A DNA stretch of 64,000 nt from Branchiostoma lanceolatum. Lineage: Eukaryota > Chordata > Leptocardii > Amphioxiformes > Branchiostomatidae. How positions within the stretch are numbered: position 1 is the stretch's first letter; every line of letters begins with the position of its first letter. The DNA lies in assembly GCF_035083965.1 (NCBI RefSeq), contig NC_089730.1, positions 18,918,742-18,982,741 of the forward strand. The letters are read 5' to 3'. Both the position numbers and the translations under genes were made by a program. The notes beneath the pieces are model-generated. The model did not search any database, was not told the origin of the DNA, and worked only from the letters and a program-made list of their open reading frames with translations. This document shows, one piece after another, positions 1 to 19,651 of the stretch.

Positions 1-86
1 ATTGATGGACCAAAGTACAAACTTGTGTCAAAACCTACGTCCACCTTCTACTGGAAGTTTCAGCTAAACTTAATGAATCTAAAATA

Positions 87-316
87 CTGTAATTCTTGTT
101 TCTTTCACTGTAACTTGATGTTCACGGTTTTCACGGTTATCTCTGTACTGTGAAGTGTGAACTTATCATCACCGTGAAATAACCTGTTGTAAATAACCAT
201 GATTCCTTCACACATCCATTCTGTAAACCACCACCGTGAAGTTAAAGTTCAGTGAAAATGTCCATTTTCCTTACACCGTGAAATTTTGCTACCGTGAAGA
301 TAAAGTGAAGATACAG
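87..316. mobile_element. MITE family A, copy 1 (CTGTAATTC ends, TA target)
   Basis: About 230 bp flanked by TA dinucleotides, with ends reading CTGTAATTCTTGTTTC and, on the right, a tract ending GATACAG. It is internally palindromic: accgtgaa and ttcacggt motifs mirror each other. Two more copies of the same family lie in VARS introns (33868-34095 and 46369-46596). It sits in the intron after the last visible exon of the NRF-6-like gene. No coding capacity, so a non-autonomous Tc1/mariner-type element is the best guess. Confidence 0.75.
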
Positions 317-343
317 TAAGCAAACCACAGCATGACACCTTAC

Positions 344-3300
344 CTAGATAGCCGATAATGAATGCGAAGGTGTGCCCCAGGATGACCCAGGTCATGCTGA
401 GGAAGCGGATCCCGTGCAGACAGCCCAGGCTGTCCGGCGACTCCCGCGTGGACAGGAGCTTCCTGGTGTTGGTACGGACTGAGAAGGCCAGGAGAAGCTT
501 ACACACTGGTCCTGTTAAATAAATGAACAAACAAATGATCACTTTTGTGTGGTTCATATGTAGAAGGTCCGGAGAAGCTTAAACTCTGGTCCTGTTGAAT
601 AAACAAAACAAAGAAAAGATCATTATTGTGTGGTCTTGTCAAGAAGTTTACACCCTGGTCCTGTCAGATAGATTTAACCACAGCCTTGTCACAAAATTTT
701 AGAGTAGGAGGCTAATATTCAAAAGTAACAGGCGGGCCCTGTAGTGGCAAAGAAGTCGCTCGCGGGGGTAGGTACGGCCCCCCCCCCCCCCACCCCGTAG
801 GGCCTCCCCCTAAAAAAATTGTAAATTGAGACCCCCTAAATATGGTTTTTGGTATATTCTGGGTAACTTTTATGTGCATTTTAAAACATAACTTTTGTAA
901 CTAAAATTTAGTTGTGCTTTTTATCAAAATTCTACACAAAAGTAGCCGGCACAAAATTAAAAGTAGGCGGTGAAAATAGCCGCCTGCCGCCTTGTTTTGA
1001 CAAGGCTGAACCATCACTTTTGCGTGATCGATGGTTGGTATGGAGAAGGCCAGGAGAAGATTAAAGACACACTAGCCCTGTCAAGTAATAAACAAGCAAG
1101 TGTTAACAAATAATCAGTCTCTGCAGTACAGATGGAGAGGGTCAGAATCTTTATTAAATTTTAACCCTTGTCCTGCAGGACCCCATTATACTGTATATGG
1201 ATTTTCCATTACAGTCTGAGGCTTTATGTGGGTCCTGTATATGTACGGGTTGGAGGTATTTTCAGCTGAACGTATCACACCACAGCGCAACGAATGTGGA
1301 CGTAACTATGCTACAGCAGCGCAGAAAGAGTCAAGGGAAAGTGATCTGGTTAAGAAATCAAATTCATGAAACTGCGTAAAAAAACGCCAACAGGACTAGG
1401 ATTTACATAATACAGGACACATTTTTGTACTCACTTTCCTGAGGAGAGGACACTATCACCTTCTCAGCCTGCCTCGTCGCAGAGACGTCATTGATGAGCG
1501 GCGTTGTCTCATTGACTGCTTCATTTGCATACTCGCTGCTGATTGGTTGATGCACCTTCCATATTGGAGGGGATGTGGTGTTGGGCTTGAAGATGTCGTA
1601 GAGAGTTCCAGCAGCCATAAGGGCAACGATGATGCTCACAATGCAGCTGGAAATGAAGAAATTTGGAGGTTGTCTCAAAAAAGGTATTTGTCTGTGTGTC
1701 TGTGTGTGAGAGTAACATGTCAAGTAACATGTATATACATATACACACAAAATAACACTCACACACACAGTGCCATGTACATGTACACACACACACACAC
1801 ACTTTCACACACACACACACACACACTTTAACATGCACACATACTGTACACACACATGTACACACACAACACTAAAATCTACAACCTTGCCTTCCATACT
1901 CACATGGCAGCCAATGTAGTCCCGGGCAGACTGTTCCAAACTTGCAGACTTTTTGCGTCCACGACTGTGATGCCCTCTCGCAGCAGCATCCTCATCAGGA
2001 TACCTGATGGTCAAGTAATTCTGGTCAGCATTTATTGGGGGTTTCTAATCTACAATGCAAGTAACACAGTCACTACCGTAGCCTGGGTGCCATCCTCTGT
2101 TGTAACTTCTGGCTCAATTGTTTTGCTTGCTAATCCGGGCTTCCTTTGTAGAACCACAATTCTGTAATCACATGTACATCTTCTCCTACAGCACAACTGA
2201 AGTTGGCCAACTGAACTCAATGTCGGACTAACTCCTCTGGCATGTTATCCATCAATTTGGCCAATTTCTACTCTTTCCAGCCACCTCTGGTAGAGGTTAC
2301 AATTCCTCCACAACTACTAGTACCAGCATCTACAGAAAACACACTAAGCCAAGATTTCCATGACTATTTCTCCTGCAAAGCCTAACGTACACAAAAGCAC
2401 ACAAAATTGTCAAACAAAACCCATCACAGTCTTAGCAAAGGCAAAGACATCAGGTAAAGAAAAACAGCATATCATAACATGCCCTCTTGCCAAACAAGTG
2501 AACATCTTTTTTCAGTCATGCATAAAATTTGGGGTTAAGTGATGGTGTCACCTGCAAAACGTAGCTTGTGTGGCCTCAGAATTATCATGATCATACAACA
2601 TTTGATTATCATCAGTCAACTATCATCAAGCATCGTTCAATCATAATTGTTTTATCACTGATCACAGTGGAATCATTACTTACTGCCATCTAACCATTCG
2701 ATCACATCATCCCTGCTGCAGATGTCAGGCACACAAACACCAACGCGCAGATAGAGCTGTGGCTGTAAGCAGATTTATATATACACACTGTAGTCATTGC
2801 ATGCATTGAACTAGCAATCAAGCAACGTGCATATCACAAACAAATCATGACTGTAATTGGAGTTTTTGAATTAAAGGTTGAGGATCAAAAATGCCGAGAG
2901 CCTAGAGCAGACCAGCCTGGCGAGCCCTATACATGTCTGCAGCCGCCATGCATCAGACACTGATGCCTGCGAACGATTGATTGATTGATCAAGAATGAAC
3001 ATATTATCCAAAAATCAAAAAACTCAAGGCTGCTTGGCAACAGGAATACCTGTAAATGCATTTAAGTTTGCATAGTTTTTATTTCGCGCTAAGGTGAAAA
3101 TGGAGTGTTTGCGGTGGTTTTACATTCACAGCAGTGCTATACCCGCACTCATGATCACATACTGCTATAGCTACTGCTACAGACTGTACAGTATTGAACA
3201 AACATGTTTGCGGTGGTTTTAAGTTCGGGGTGAAACGGTCGCCGCAAAATCGCAAACATAAAACCACCGTGAACATTTCTGCATTTCCCTCAGGTAAGTC

Positions 3301-4461
3301 AATATGTGCATCTTATTGAATAAAATTACTGACAGGTATGCTACTTTGTGGGTTATTGAATTGTTGAGGATACAGATGGCTATGAGTTGTGATGATTGGG
3401 TAAAGAAGCAGACCGAGAAAACTGGGCCGATGGTGGCAGTCCAGTACTTGGCATCAAAGGGGATGTTTTCCCCGAAACCCTTGGCTGTGACGTTGGCACA
3501 CTGGCTGTACAGGCCCCACCAGGCAAAGTTCCCCTCCATAACACCACTCGGCAACTTCCCGGCGGCATCAAACACTGAAAAACACAATTTTAGAGATTTT
3601 GTAAGGAAAAAGAGTTAGACAGTGACAGTTGGATGACTGCAAAGAATGGTAGGGGGGGGGGAGGTACAGAAGAGAGGGTAGATTTCTACATGGATGGAGT
3701 TTAAAAATACTTTGTCTTGGGTTTATTTTTTGCTCATCCTGGCAAAATAATAGACAAAGCTGATGTGGGCTGAAAACTTGTCTATTCAAAGTTAGTGGTT
3801 ACAGTTTGTAACAGCATTAGCTTCTATACACCTTCCCTATCCTTTCCAACACACACTTGTTATCACCTGGCCTCATACCTGGGACAAAACACCTGTTATA
3901 TCTAGGACATGCAGACCGACATAAACATTAAGGTGGGAAAAATGTCACTTTCGACAAGAAAATTTCACATGATTTTCATTAATACATGGTTAAGCTGTGT
4001 AACGTTACTAGTATATCTTACATACAAAATCTTGATCCGGAAGGGACTAGAAAATCAGTCGTGTCGAAGGTGATAATATATTGACGGATACGAGTGTGAG
4101 ATCATAATTTGTGGGAGGGGGGCTTACTTTGTAAGGCGTACATCTTCCCATTCCTTATCAGATCCTCTTCGTAACGGAAAGTGGCGTTCCTACAAGCTGC
4201 CGACACGTTGTAAGACGGTACTGCCGTGTCTTCCGATGTCTTGGCGGAGTTGTAAGCAGCGATCGCTTCCTTCCAAGCCGCCTCCTGCCACAGCCGCTGG
4301 GCTTCGGCCGTTTTCTGCGGCTCAAAGCGGCGGGTTTCATCGAGAAGGCGCAAAGCCCCGGCAAAGTTCGGCTGCTGGGACCAAACATCGTCCGATAAAG
4401 CTTCCCCGAGCACGAACAGGAGGGCAAAGATCGCTCCTCTGACGGGGAACATCGCTGCCAA
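344..4461 (-). CDS. Nose resistant to fluoxetine protein 6-like (NRF/acyltransferase-3), 5' part
   Basis: Six exons, read on the minus strand: 4461-4128, 3574-3414, 2762-2684, 2003-1904, 1646-1435, 511-344. All have GT-AG borders and matching phases, giving about 351 residues before the gene leaves the window on the left. The product starts with a hydrophobic signal peptide (residues 1-22). It then has an extracellular NRF domain with N-glycosylation sequons and the landmark strings DAAGKLPSG, EGNFAWWG and VGVCVPDICSRDDV. A transmembrane helix follows (AAICIVSIIVALMAAGTLYD), then a cytoplasmic loop, then the start of the acyltransferase-3 domain (HGIRFLSMTWVILGH), whose conserved His is typical of the family. 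Known members are multipass membrane proteins of gut and epidermis linked to lipid or drug transport in nematodes; substrates are unproven. The ATG at 4461 is chosen because it directly precedes the signal peptide; a second Met lies at residue 4. Confidence 0.88.
1777..1865. repeat. (AC)n microsatellite
   Basis: Interrupted CA dinucleotide repeat in the intron between exons 5 and 4 of the NRF-6-like gene. Apparent ORFs through it are low complexity and not coding. Confidence 0.9.
2222..2318 (-). mobile_element. Truncated copy of the 9-bp-TSD MITE family
   Basis: Matches, in reverse orientation, the left half of the MITE at 19433-19651. Shared strings include GGACTAACTCCTCT, TTTGGCCAATTTC and CTCTTTCCAG, followed by the terminal CTGGTAGAGG. 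Only one end is present, so this is a relic inside an NRF-6-like intron. Confidence 0.65.
3050..3290. mobile_element. MITE family B, copy 1 (CTGTAAATGCA ends)
   Basis: Palindromic element beginning CTGTAAATGCATTTAAG and carrying the mirrored motifs TTTGCGGTGGTTTTA and AAAACCACCG that mark this family. The right end is degraded (CTGCATTTCC). Other copies are at 26983-27189, 33650-33854, 36632-36748 and 61368-61532. Intronic in the NRF-6-like gene. Confidence 0.7.
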
Positions 4462-6117
4462 AATATTTGTTCCTTGCAGATGTCAACTTGATTAGGATCT
4501 GGGAGTCAAACCAGGGCAACGCTCTACAGAACAGACGATGAAGAAATAAATTCTGGTCACGTCAAGTCCAGTGGTTAGTCCAAGATATTGTGCAAGCGAA
4601 GAATTTTAACTTCCTAGTCCTAGTAAAAGACTCAAGATCGTTCTAAACTGCATTGCCGCACTTCGAAGACTGCTTTCGAAGACTGCTGTCAGGAGTCTCC
4701 TGACCTCAAAGTGTGGGTTGTTCTATTTTGATCGGAGGAGGAGGTAGGGTATCAGGATATCTTTTCACACAAGATAAAGTGTTAATAGTAACTTAATACT
4801 AATTATAGTCACACAAAATCGCGCATATTCAAGTTATATACCTGATATGGTTGTATAAAATTGATGAATATAATTTTCTTCATCTTGTTATTCGAATAAT
4901 AGATATAAACTGGTTATATCTATTTAAAGAAATGTGCAGAGAAATATCCTTCCCAACAAAAAAAGGGGTCTGCAGGATCCTCCAGTGCATATTCTGAGCT
5001 TATTTGCACAAAAAACGGGGCAAATCAATAAACAACTGTATGTACATGTGACAGTGCTGCTTTTCTACACCCCCTTCAACAACCTAGTAATGGTTTGCTC
5101 CAGTCACATGATGCTGAGTCATTCTCATTGCCTGTACTGAACAGAGCTCATGACCCTGATGTCATCATCATATCAGGTTACATATACACAGTGCTAAAGG
5201 CCTTTAGAAAAGGAGCAAAAGCAAGCCTCTAATCTAAGTAAACATTTCGAAAAAGTTCTATAATACACACGCACACCAACATATGGCGTCCATCAGTCCC
5301 CCAAAAATACAACAGCCTTATTACTCAGATGGGTCCCTATAGCTACTGGCTATACTTCAGATGAATATTACCTGTTACTACTAGCCTCACATTGCTATTC
5401 TACGTATAACAGAAAAATGTCACATTGTGCTATTGGAAACACTGACAGTCATCTCTTCGACCTTGAAAGACTACCAAGCAAGTTATCAGTTTCAGCAACT
5501 ATCGAATAGCTTCAACTACAAATAATTCATTCACTTTATAGTTTTCTCGTTTTATTTCTATGGTAACATAAATTTGGTAGAATATCTGTTGAATAACTTC
5601 CTCAGTCATATCATATATTTCAATATCATTTCTGAATCTTGTACAATCTTGAGATAGAATAATTCAGCATTCTTATTACATTAACATTTTATTCACTTTA
5701 AATATCTGGCCTACTGGAAAAGTGATACTACTCTCCTAAACCACTTTATCTTATAGACAGTCATTGCACATAGTATTTACTTGCTTGTCTTTGCATTCAG
5801 GGACAAAACATTAATGATTAATATTGAAACTCATCATTATTCGAACTTGTGATGTTAATATTAATAATAAGCTTCCTGCTTTGTACTCAAATCTGTTCAA
5901 CAGAACCGAATCTCCCTTGACATATATCATACACATACTCTTACAGGAAGAGACTTAATCCTCTGAGAAGAAATATAATACAACAACAATAAGTCAACTG
6001 ATCTTTCTATATAACCTGCAGGATGTAATAATAGTTCTCTTTTACTCTACAGTCTACCGTCTATATATATGTGTACAATCTACATTGTAGGTACACCAGC
6101 TGGGAAGGTATAATCTT
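4462..6117. other. Gene-less AT-rich spacer
   Basis: Between the NRF-6-like start codon and the BBLN 3' repeat region I see no exon, RNA gene or clear TIR element. The first ~100 bases left of 4560 probably hold the NRF-6-like 5'UTR and promoter. The rest is AT-rich sequence with only very short ORFs. Confidence 0.6.
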
Positions 6118-6761
6118 TAGACATCTAATAAGAACCTATAGCTGCTTCTGTTCTTGACTTCAATCCATGATTAGTTCCATTTGTTCTGTCTGCTGTGCCT
6201 GCCTCTCAGTCCACAGTATCTGTCCAGCTTGCTGGCTGGCCGGATCGCGGACTAGAGATCTAGAAGGTAACTGAGGTTCCATAACTTGGTGGGCTGACAC
6301 AAAGTTAGAGCTGGCATATGTTATGTAATTGTGTACTTTTTGTTTTCTACTTTATGTACATCATACCAGCTACTGATGCTTCTGTTCTGGTTTCTCTGTT
6401 TGGTTCTAAAACAAATGTCTTAGCAAACTATTGCGTACCTTCATTCCCCTATGTTCTGTACACCTACACCTCCATCAAAATGCTAACTGCAGAGAACTTT
6501 GAAGGCTATAGGCTATACTATTTATTTATATAGCTTAACATCTAGTGTAGCTACTAGATGTTAGCTATTGCTACGTCTGTTCCTGGTCTGATCCCATGAT
6601 TGGTTGTGTCTTCAGTTCCATCTGCAGGGACTAAGAGACATATGGCTTTGAACTGATGTGTACCTTCGTTTCTTTACTTTCTCAGTTTCTGTACACCTAC
6701 ATATATGTCCAAATTTTAACAGACAACTTGACTGGCTACAAGTATAACTAGAATATGTTAG
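6118..6761. repeat. Degenerate ~195-bp tandem copies of the BBLN terminal exon and 3' flank
   Basis: Units starting near 6140, 6369 and 6563 resemble the stretch beginning at 6761, which is the BBLN 3' coding end. They share GCTNC..CTGTTCCTGGTCTG-type openings and the later landmarks TGTACCTTC and CTGTACACCTACA. The copies are diverged and not open. They lie downstream of the BBLN stop codon, so they are best read as an old tandem duplication of the last exon and its 3'UTR. Confidence 0.6.
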
Positions 6762-7511
6762 CTACGGCTGCTTTGGTTCCTGGTCTGGTTTTTGACTTGG
6801 CTGTGTGCTTGGCTGTGTCTCCAGGGACTGTCTCTCGGCCTGTAGCTCCTGTCTGGCCTGCTGGCTGGACTGCAGAAGGTCCCGTAGCTTCGCATTCAGC
6901 GAGTCGTTCTGCTCCTCCAGGGCATCCAGGCAGGAGTCCAGCTTATCCAGCGTGCTGTTCAGCTCCACCATTTCTACAAGAGAAAACAGATGGGACGTAT
7001 GAGAAATGCTGGATTCTTTTGTAACTCTTAGTCACTAAGCACACACATCGCACGCACACACACACACACACACAGTGACACACACACACACACACACATA
7101 ATGATATATGCATATGTACAAAGTGTCACAAACATATTATGTTACACATTTATGACACACTCACACACACACACACACACATACATAACGTTACACACTT
7201 GACATAATTTATACCTCCAACTTCTCCTTTCACAAGTTTCAGCTTCCTCCTTTCAAGCAGAAGTTCCTAAATGACGATCCGTTTTTTGGACAAAATTCAT
7301 TTCCCAAAAGAAAGATTGTGATGTAAATTTGAGTTGAAATTTGTCCTCCTAACATCTGCTTGAAGGTTGTATATCATGTGATGCAGATGGGATGGTCAAA
7401 TCTTGGCCAAAGTGAAACGAAAATTCTGGATAATTTTGACCGCCACCGACCTTCTTTTGTCTCGTCAGGAATGCCTTCAAGCAGATCCACGTAGCCGTTA
7501 ACGTTCGCCAT
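6762..7511 (-). CDS. BBLN: Bublin coiled-coil protein (UPF0184 / C9orf16-like)
   Basis: Two coding exons, 7511-7451 and 6973-6762, encode 90 residues; the human protein has 83. The phase works (GAA G | AA ATG) and yields ETKEEMVELNSTLDKLDSCL. That string, followed by LDALEEQNDSLNAKLRDLL, matches the single coiled coil that defines the family (here residues ~24-70). A short Q/P/S-rich tail ends the protein. An alternative in-frame ATG at 7520 would add three residues (MIY). The exon begins at an acceptor at 7538, so a non-coding first exon must lie further right, toward DDX39. Known members are small cytoskeleton-associated proteins that bind intermediate filaments in apical intestinal cells. 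The donor (G|gtcggt) is weak but phase-correct. Gene head-to-head with DDX39. Confidence 0.85.
7043..7180. repeat. (AC)n microsatellite cluster
   Basis: Several CA/CAC runs in the BBLN intron, broken by a short unique stretch. Confidence 0.9.
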
Positions 7512-7537
7512 GTAGATCATTCTCCGGAACGAAATAT

Positions 7538-8148
7538 CTGTAAACAAAAATCTACCCTGGTCCGGGTCCCTATACAACAAATCCGACCCAAATGTTCTGG
7601 TGAATGAACCGCAGCTCAATCGATGCTGCCTCTTTGCAACACGTCATATCATTGGTCAAGGTAGAAGCTGTCAGAATAGTCAAAGACATTTTCAAAAAAT
7701 CATTCTAATTTTAAACAAACATTGTATATTTCACTTTGATAGCTTTGATCTATTTTGGAATCCGAAATACTCAGATACTTTGAAGTTTGCGTAATAATTC
7801 CAAAGCAAGACTAAAAGTCGTTCGAATTCCCCAAACCTGTGAGCCAATCAGAGCTAGCGTACTATAAGCGAAATGCAATTGATACATAAGTAGCACGGTA
7901 TTGTAAGCCTAGCATTCTTCTGCCCTTTGATCTTGATTTAAAAGATTTGTTAGACAAATATTCCCTTTAATGGGGACATTTCTACATTAAAAGTACGCTT
8001 GTTAGTATTAATAGAATATTTGTACCATCTTAACCCTCAAAACTTACATAAAACTACGGATGTGTATGAGTGCGAATGCATTGCTTAATGCCGTGCTTCT
8101 TTTGCATGTAAATTGATCCCCCGCTCTTTCTGAAAGCGTCACTGTTTG
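7538..8148. promoter_or_regulatory. Probable shared upstream region of BBLN (minus) and DDX39 (plus)
   Basis: The two genes diverge here with about 0.6 kb between the BBLN 5' exon acceptor and the likely DDX39 leader exon. A GCCGCCATCTT motif at 8149-8159 matches the YY1 site common at the start of housekeeping transcripts. The BBLN first exon should lie somewhere in this interval. No TATA box is evident. The bidirectional role is inferred from arrangement only. Confidence 0.4.
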
Positions 8149-8224
8149 GCCGCCATCTTTGGACGAAGCTTGGGTTGTGGAACGACATCTCGAAATATCC
8201 AGTGTCATCTAGTACTTTGTACAG
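8149..8224 (+). other. DDX39B: Candidate non-coding first exon of DDX39
   Basis: GC-richer stretch beginning with a YY1-like CCGCCATCTTTGG and ending in a good donor (TTGTACAG|GTAGGA). The DDX39 start codon lies in an exon whose acceptor is at 10333 (tcttcaacag), so an upstream leader exon is required; this is the best candidate. The exact transcription start is unknown. Confidence 0.45.
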
Positions 8225-8928
8225 GTAGGATGTACTTCTTTCTCATCAGAATATATCAGTAACATTTTTCTGTATTTTTTGGGGTATATATGGTGAAGAT
8301 ATATCGAAAGTTTGGTGGAGAAACTGCAGTTGAAGTTTAGCGCGTCTGTTCACTCGTGTGGAACTTTTGTTTTATTCAAGCCTCAAGGCCAGCTATTCGT
8401 ATTTCTGGGATCTAAAAGATTACTTTTGCGGAGTTTTGGCTGCCGTATGGCATTGTTTTATTTAGAATTTTGCTCGTTTGAATTAGTTACGCTTAGTATC
8501 TTACTTCTGGTTTAGTTATCCTTGTTAAAGAAGTAATTATTTGTAAACGAATTTCACCAATGGGGTTTGGCAGTGTTCCGACTTGATGCTCTTGCATACT
8601 GTCCTTAGCGTTCGCACAAAAACTCCAAATTACAGGACTGATTTTTCGTTGAAGTGTGATTCTCTAATGTCCTCAGGTTACTCACACATAGCTCAGCTTG
8701 GATATAATGAATATGTGGTTAACGGGTATTTGTGTTATATCTTAACAAAATACTTTTGCACACCGGAAAAAATAGATTCGAGGTTGGGGTCAGGTCGACA
8801 CACAAGGTTGTGAACTAATAATATACTGTTGTTGCATACTACTAGTAGTACCGTAGTTTTGATTTTATAACAGGGAAACTTTTGCACAAAGAAATTCCAC
8901 TTCCTAAAGTTTAAAGGGCCAAGGATCT

Positions 8929-9001
8929 GGTGAATTACTTCAAGTCCATGAAAAAAATTAGAAATTCTCATTTTTTTCATGGACTAGGAGTAATTCACCA
9001 G
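8929..9001. repeat. Hairpin, ~30-bp arms
   Basis: CTGGTGAATTACT and AGTCCATGAAAAA on the left are mirrored by TTTTTCATGGACT and AGTAATTCACCAG on the right, around a short loop. Small palindromic MITE or fold-back remnant in the DDX39 leader intron. Confidence 0.75.
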
Positions 9002-9068
9002 GGGATAATTTGGGAGCATGGTCAAACTTGAACCATTTTATACTGTCATAGGGAAATTTGGGATGCCA

Positions 9069-9168
9069 TAAGCTACTTCGGAGTTGCTACTACGCATGTG
9101 CAGTGTCAAAGGTGAAGGCCTTCACCTCTGACACTGCACATGGGTATTAGCAACTCCGAACTAGCTTA
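9069..9168. mobile_element. Near-perfect 100-bp palindrome (hairpin MITE)
   Basis: TTCGGAGTTGCTA and CATGTGCAGTGTCA on the left are mirrored by TGACACTGCACATG and TAGCAACTCCGAA on the right, with almost no loop (GGTGAAGGCCTTCACC at the centre). Outer bases TAAGCTA/TAGCTTA extend the symmetry. Lies in the DDX39 leader intron. Confidence 0.75.
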
Positions 9169-9289
9169 TTGGCTCATAGTGTACTACAAACCATCATCCG
9201 TAAACTCTGCCCTACTCATGATCTACCAGTATTAATATGAGTGCCACCACCAGAGAGTCAGCTGCCAACACTAAATACATGAAATATTC

Positions 9290-10300
9290 GGTATCAGGAC
9301 AACTCGGCCCCTAGCCATTCGGGACAACTCGGCCCCTAGCTCAGGACAACTCGGCACCGAACATAAAAACTGACATAGATCAGCAAACAGAACAGGAACT
9401 TTTTAAAATCTATGTGAGGAATAAAACATGTTTAACTGCCAAACATTTCGTCTAAAAAAGATAGGAAATTGTGAAACTCTGCAGTCTGCAGGTCATTTCC
9501 CCGAAACGCTTTGAATCATGAGTTTGATAGTTTGAATATGAATGAGGAAGTTTTATCATCTCGGTTGTCTCAAGGACGCGTTTTGAAAACCTACATATAA
9601 TGTTATATACATAAACTGTTATAATCTATGTCCAACAAAACATAATAATAATATCGGGTGTATTTGCAGCCAGTGCCACAGGCAGGTACCCAATGTGTAG
9701 GGTAATGAGGCTGTTTAACGTGTTCGAGGCACCTCCTCGAGCACGGGACCCCCGTTTTACGTCCCTCCCGGAAGACGATTTCGTGGAAAGCTTCGTGAGG
9801 CTACAGCAATCAGGACGTCCTTGGTTGGTCTCCCATCCAAGCACTGTCCGGACCGCGCGTTGCTTAACTTCCGAGATCGAGGGATCGGGTGTATCCAACG
9901 CGCCACGCGGCCATGAACTGCTATACATTTAGTTTCATCGGTAATAAGTTATAACCACTTTCATAACAGAACATATTTAGCGTAGCGAGTTCGTGAAAGA
10001 GCGTCGAAAATAACAAACAAAATGGCGTCGCCGCGTCGGCCCGCAACATATTTTTGACGGTCTTGTAACGTTTGAGACTTACGGAAATACAAAAATGCTT
10101 ATGTATGGACTGAGTTTTGTTTCTTAAAATTCTTGTTCCACTTATCAGCCTGTCAGATCGGTAGAATTGTCATTCTTCGAGCCCCAAACACACTTCTCAT
10201 GCACTGAGTAATAGGTGCCGAGTTGTCCTGAGCTTGGTGCCGAGTTGTCCTGAATGGCTAGGGGCCGAGTTGTCCCAGGGGCCGAGTTGTCTCGGAATCA
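9290..10300. mobile_element. Foldback-like element 1 with ACTCGGCCC-repeat ends
   Basis: A 1.01-kb element in the DDX39 leader intron, flanked by an exact 8-bp duplication, AAATATTC (9282-9289 and 10301-10308). The left end carries three direct copies of GGACAACTCGGC; the right end carries four inverted copies (GCCGAGTTGTCC) at 10214-10290. The interior is AT-rich, contains a 5S-like sequence and has no transposase ORF. Ends made of internal tandem repeats are the hallmark of Foldback/Galileo-type elements. An 8-bp target duplication fits hAT or P-like integration. A second member is at 21405-22088. The right end lies only ~33 bp upstream of the DDX39 start-exon acceptor. Confidence 0.75.
9799..9917 (-). 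pseudogene. 5S rRNA-like sequence (5S-derived SINE or 5S pseudogene)
   Basis: The minus strand reads through a recognisable 5S rRNA: a CATGGCC 5' region, CCCGATC, then ATCTCGGAAGTTAAGC (box A region), then GTGCTTGGATGGGAGACC (intermediate element/box C), and finally a GCTGTAGCC 3' end. Length is about 119 nt, like 5S. Several stem positions differ from the animal consensus, and a unique ~135-nt tail follows to ~9665. That is the layout of a 5S-promoter SINE (SINE3/Deu-type), not a rRNA gene. It lies inside Foldback-like element 1. Confidence 0.7.
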
Positions 10301-10358
10301 AAATATTCAGTGATACATTTATCTCTTCAACAGGAAAAAACAACAACACATCTCCAAA

Positions 10359-18552
<8,194 letters not shown>

Positions 18553-19366
18553 GCTGACAACTGACATCCCACAACTACGAAGATACATAGCTGCTGCAGT
18601 TCATGAGAAGACCAGCAGATGGCACTCACCACTAGTTATAAAATACGGCATGCTGACATGAAAATATCTCTAAAGAACACTAGTGCACAACTGCATGCTT
18701 CTCATGTAGTGTAGATGCAAACTTTGACCAAGAAATTCTGTAAATTTTCCAAGCAGGCTTTTTTTGTCCAGTGATAAACTAATGTAGTTCATTTTCTTCG
18801 TATTTTGAACATTTGAGGAAAAACACATTGATGGATATTTGTAGTTTGTCAGTTCTTGTGAAATTGGAAGGTATTGTAGTCTTAACAGTTAACATGTGTT
18901 CCTTTTTGTTCTTTATTCAGATGTATTTTTAGTGAGAAGTTCTTAATAGTCTCATCTGTATTACATTTTTTTCTAGAAGTGAACTTTCTGTATCAACTTG
19001 AACAGCAAAGATGTGTACCTTTCAAGAATTGTTAAGCTACATCAACAATGTTAAACATCTATCTGTGCAACTAGAATACTACACAAGGCAAGATTCTATG
19101 TCTGTCTCTTATATATACATTGTACAACCTTGCAGCCATCAGTGTCTACCTGAAAGAGTTGTTACAACATTTTATTGTCCTTCGGTTTTAGCGAACACGT
19201 GATGAGTCTGAAAATGATTCCAGAGGTAACGTAAGGTCTGGTGTACCCGAGCCTCAAAACTTTTAGTCTGTGAGTTTTCTATCAGTAAGTTGTGATGACA
19301 AGAACGCTGTGATCATGTACAAATTAGGTGATTGTTTCCATGGATGAAAACTGTTGTGTTCTATTG

Positions 19367-19372
19367 AATAAA
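19367..19372 (+). terminator. DDX39B: DDX39 polyadenylation signal
   Basis: AATAAA 0.8 kb after the stop codon, followed by a GT/T-rich stretch. No better signal is seen in the AT-rich 3'UTR (18553-~19390). Confidence 0.65.
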
Positions 19373-19432
19373 TTTCTCTGTTCTACGTGAATTTTTTTTC
19401 TTGATTTTTGTTAGTGATGTGTGGGCAATGGG

Positions 19433-19651
19433 TAGCCTCTACCAGGCTCCAGAGGCGACTGGAAAGAGTTGAAACCGGCCAAATAGACAGAAAAACATGC
19501 AAGAGGAGTTAGTCTGCAGTAGGGGTACAGTTTGCCGCTCTGGATGGCATATTTGACGCCCCCCGTAGCCAACTCCCTTAGCATACTATTCACTTTATTA
19601 GGCCAATTTCTATTATTTTCTCTGCCATCCCGCGGGGCCTGGTAGAGGCTA
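19433..19651. mobile_element. MITE with TAGCCTCTACCAGGC TIRs and 9-bp TSD
   Basis: 219 bp with perfect 15-bp inverted ends (TAGCCTCTACCAGGC / GCCTGGTAGAGGCTA) and an exact 9-bp duplication, GGCAATGGG (19424-19432 and 19652-19660). A full-length relative lies at 51819-52053 and a fragment at ~2222-2318. The 9-bp duplication points to Mutator-like (MULE) transposition. Lies between the converging DDX39 and lectin genes. Confidence 0.85.

Noticed and set aside
9626..9932. Protein-coding ORFs of ~80-100 codons
   Set aside because: They overlap the 5S-like SINE and show no protein similarity that I recognise.
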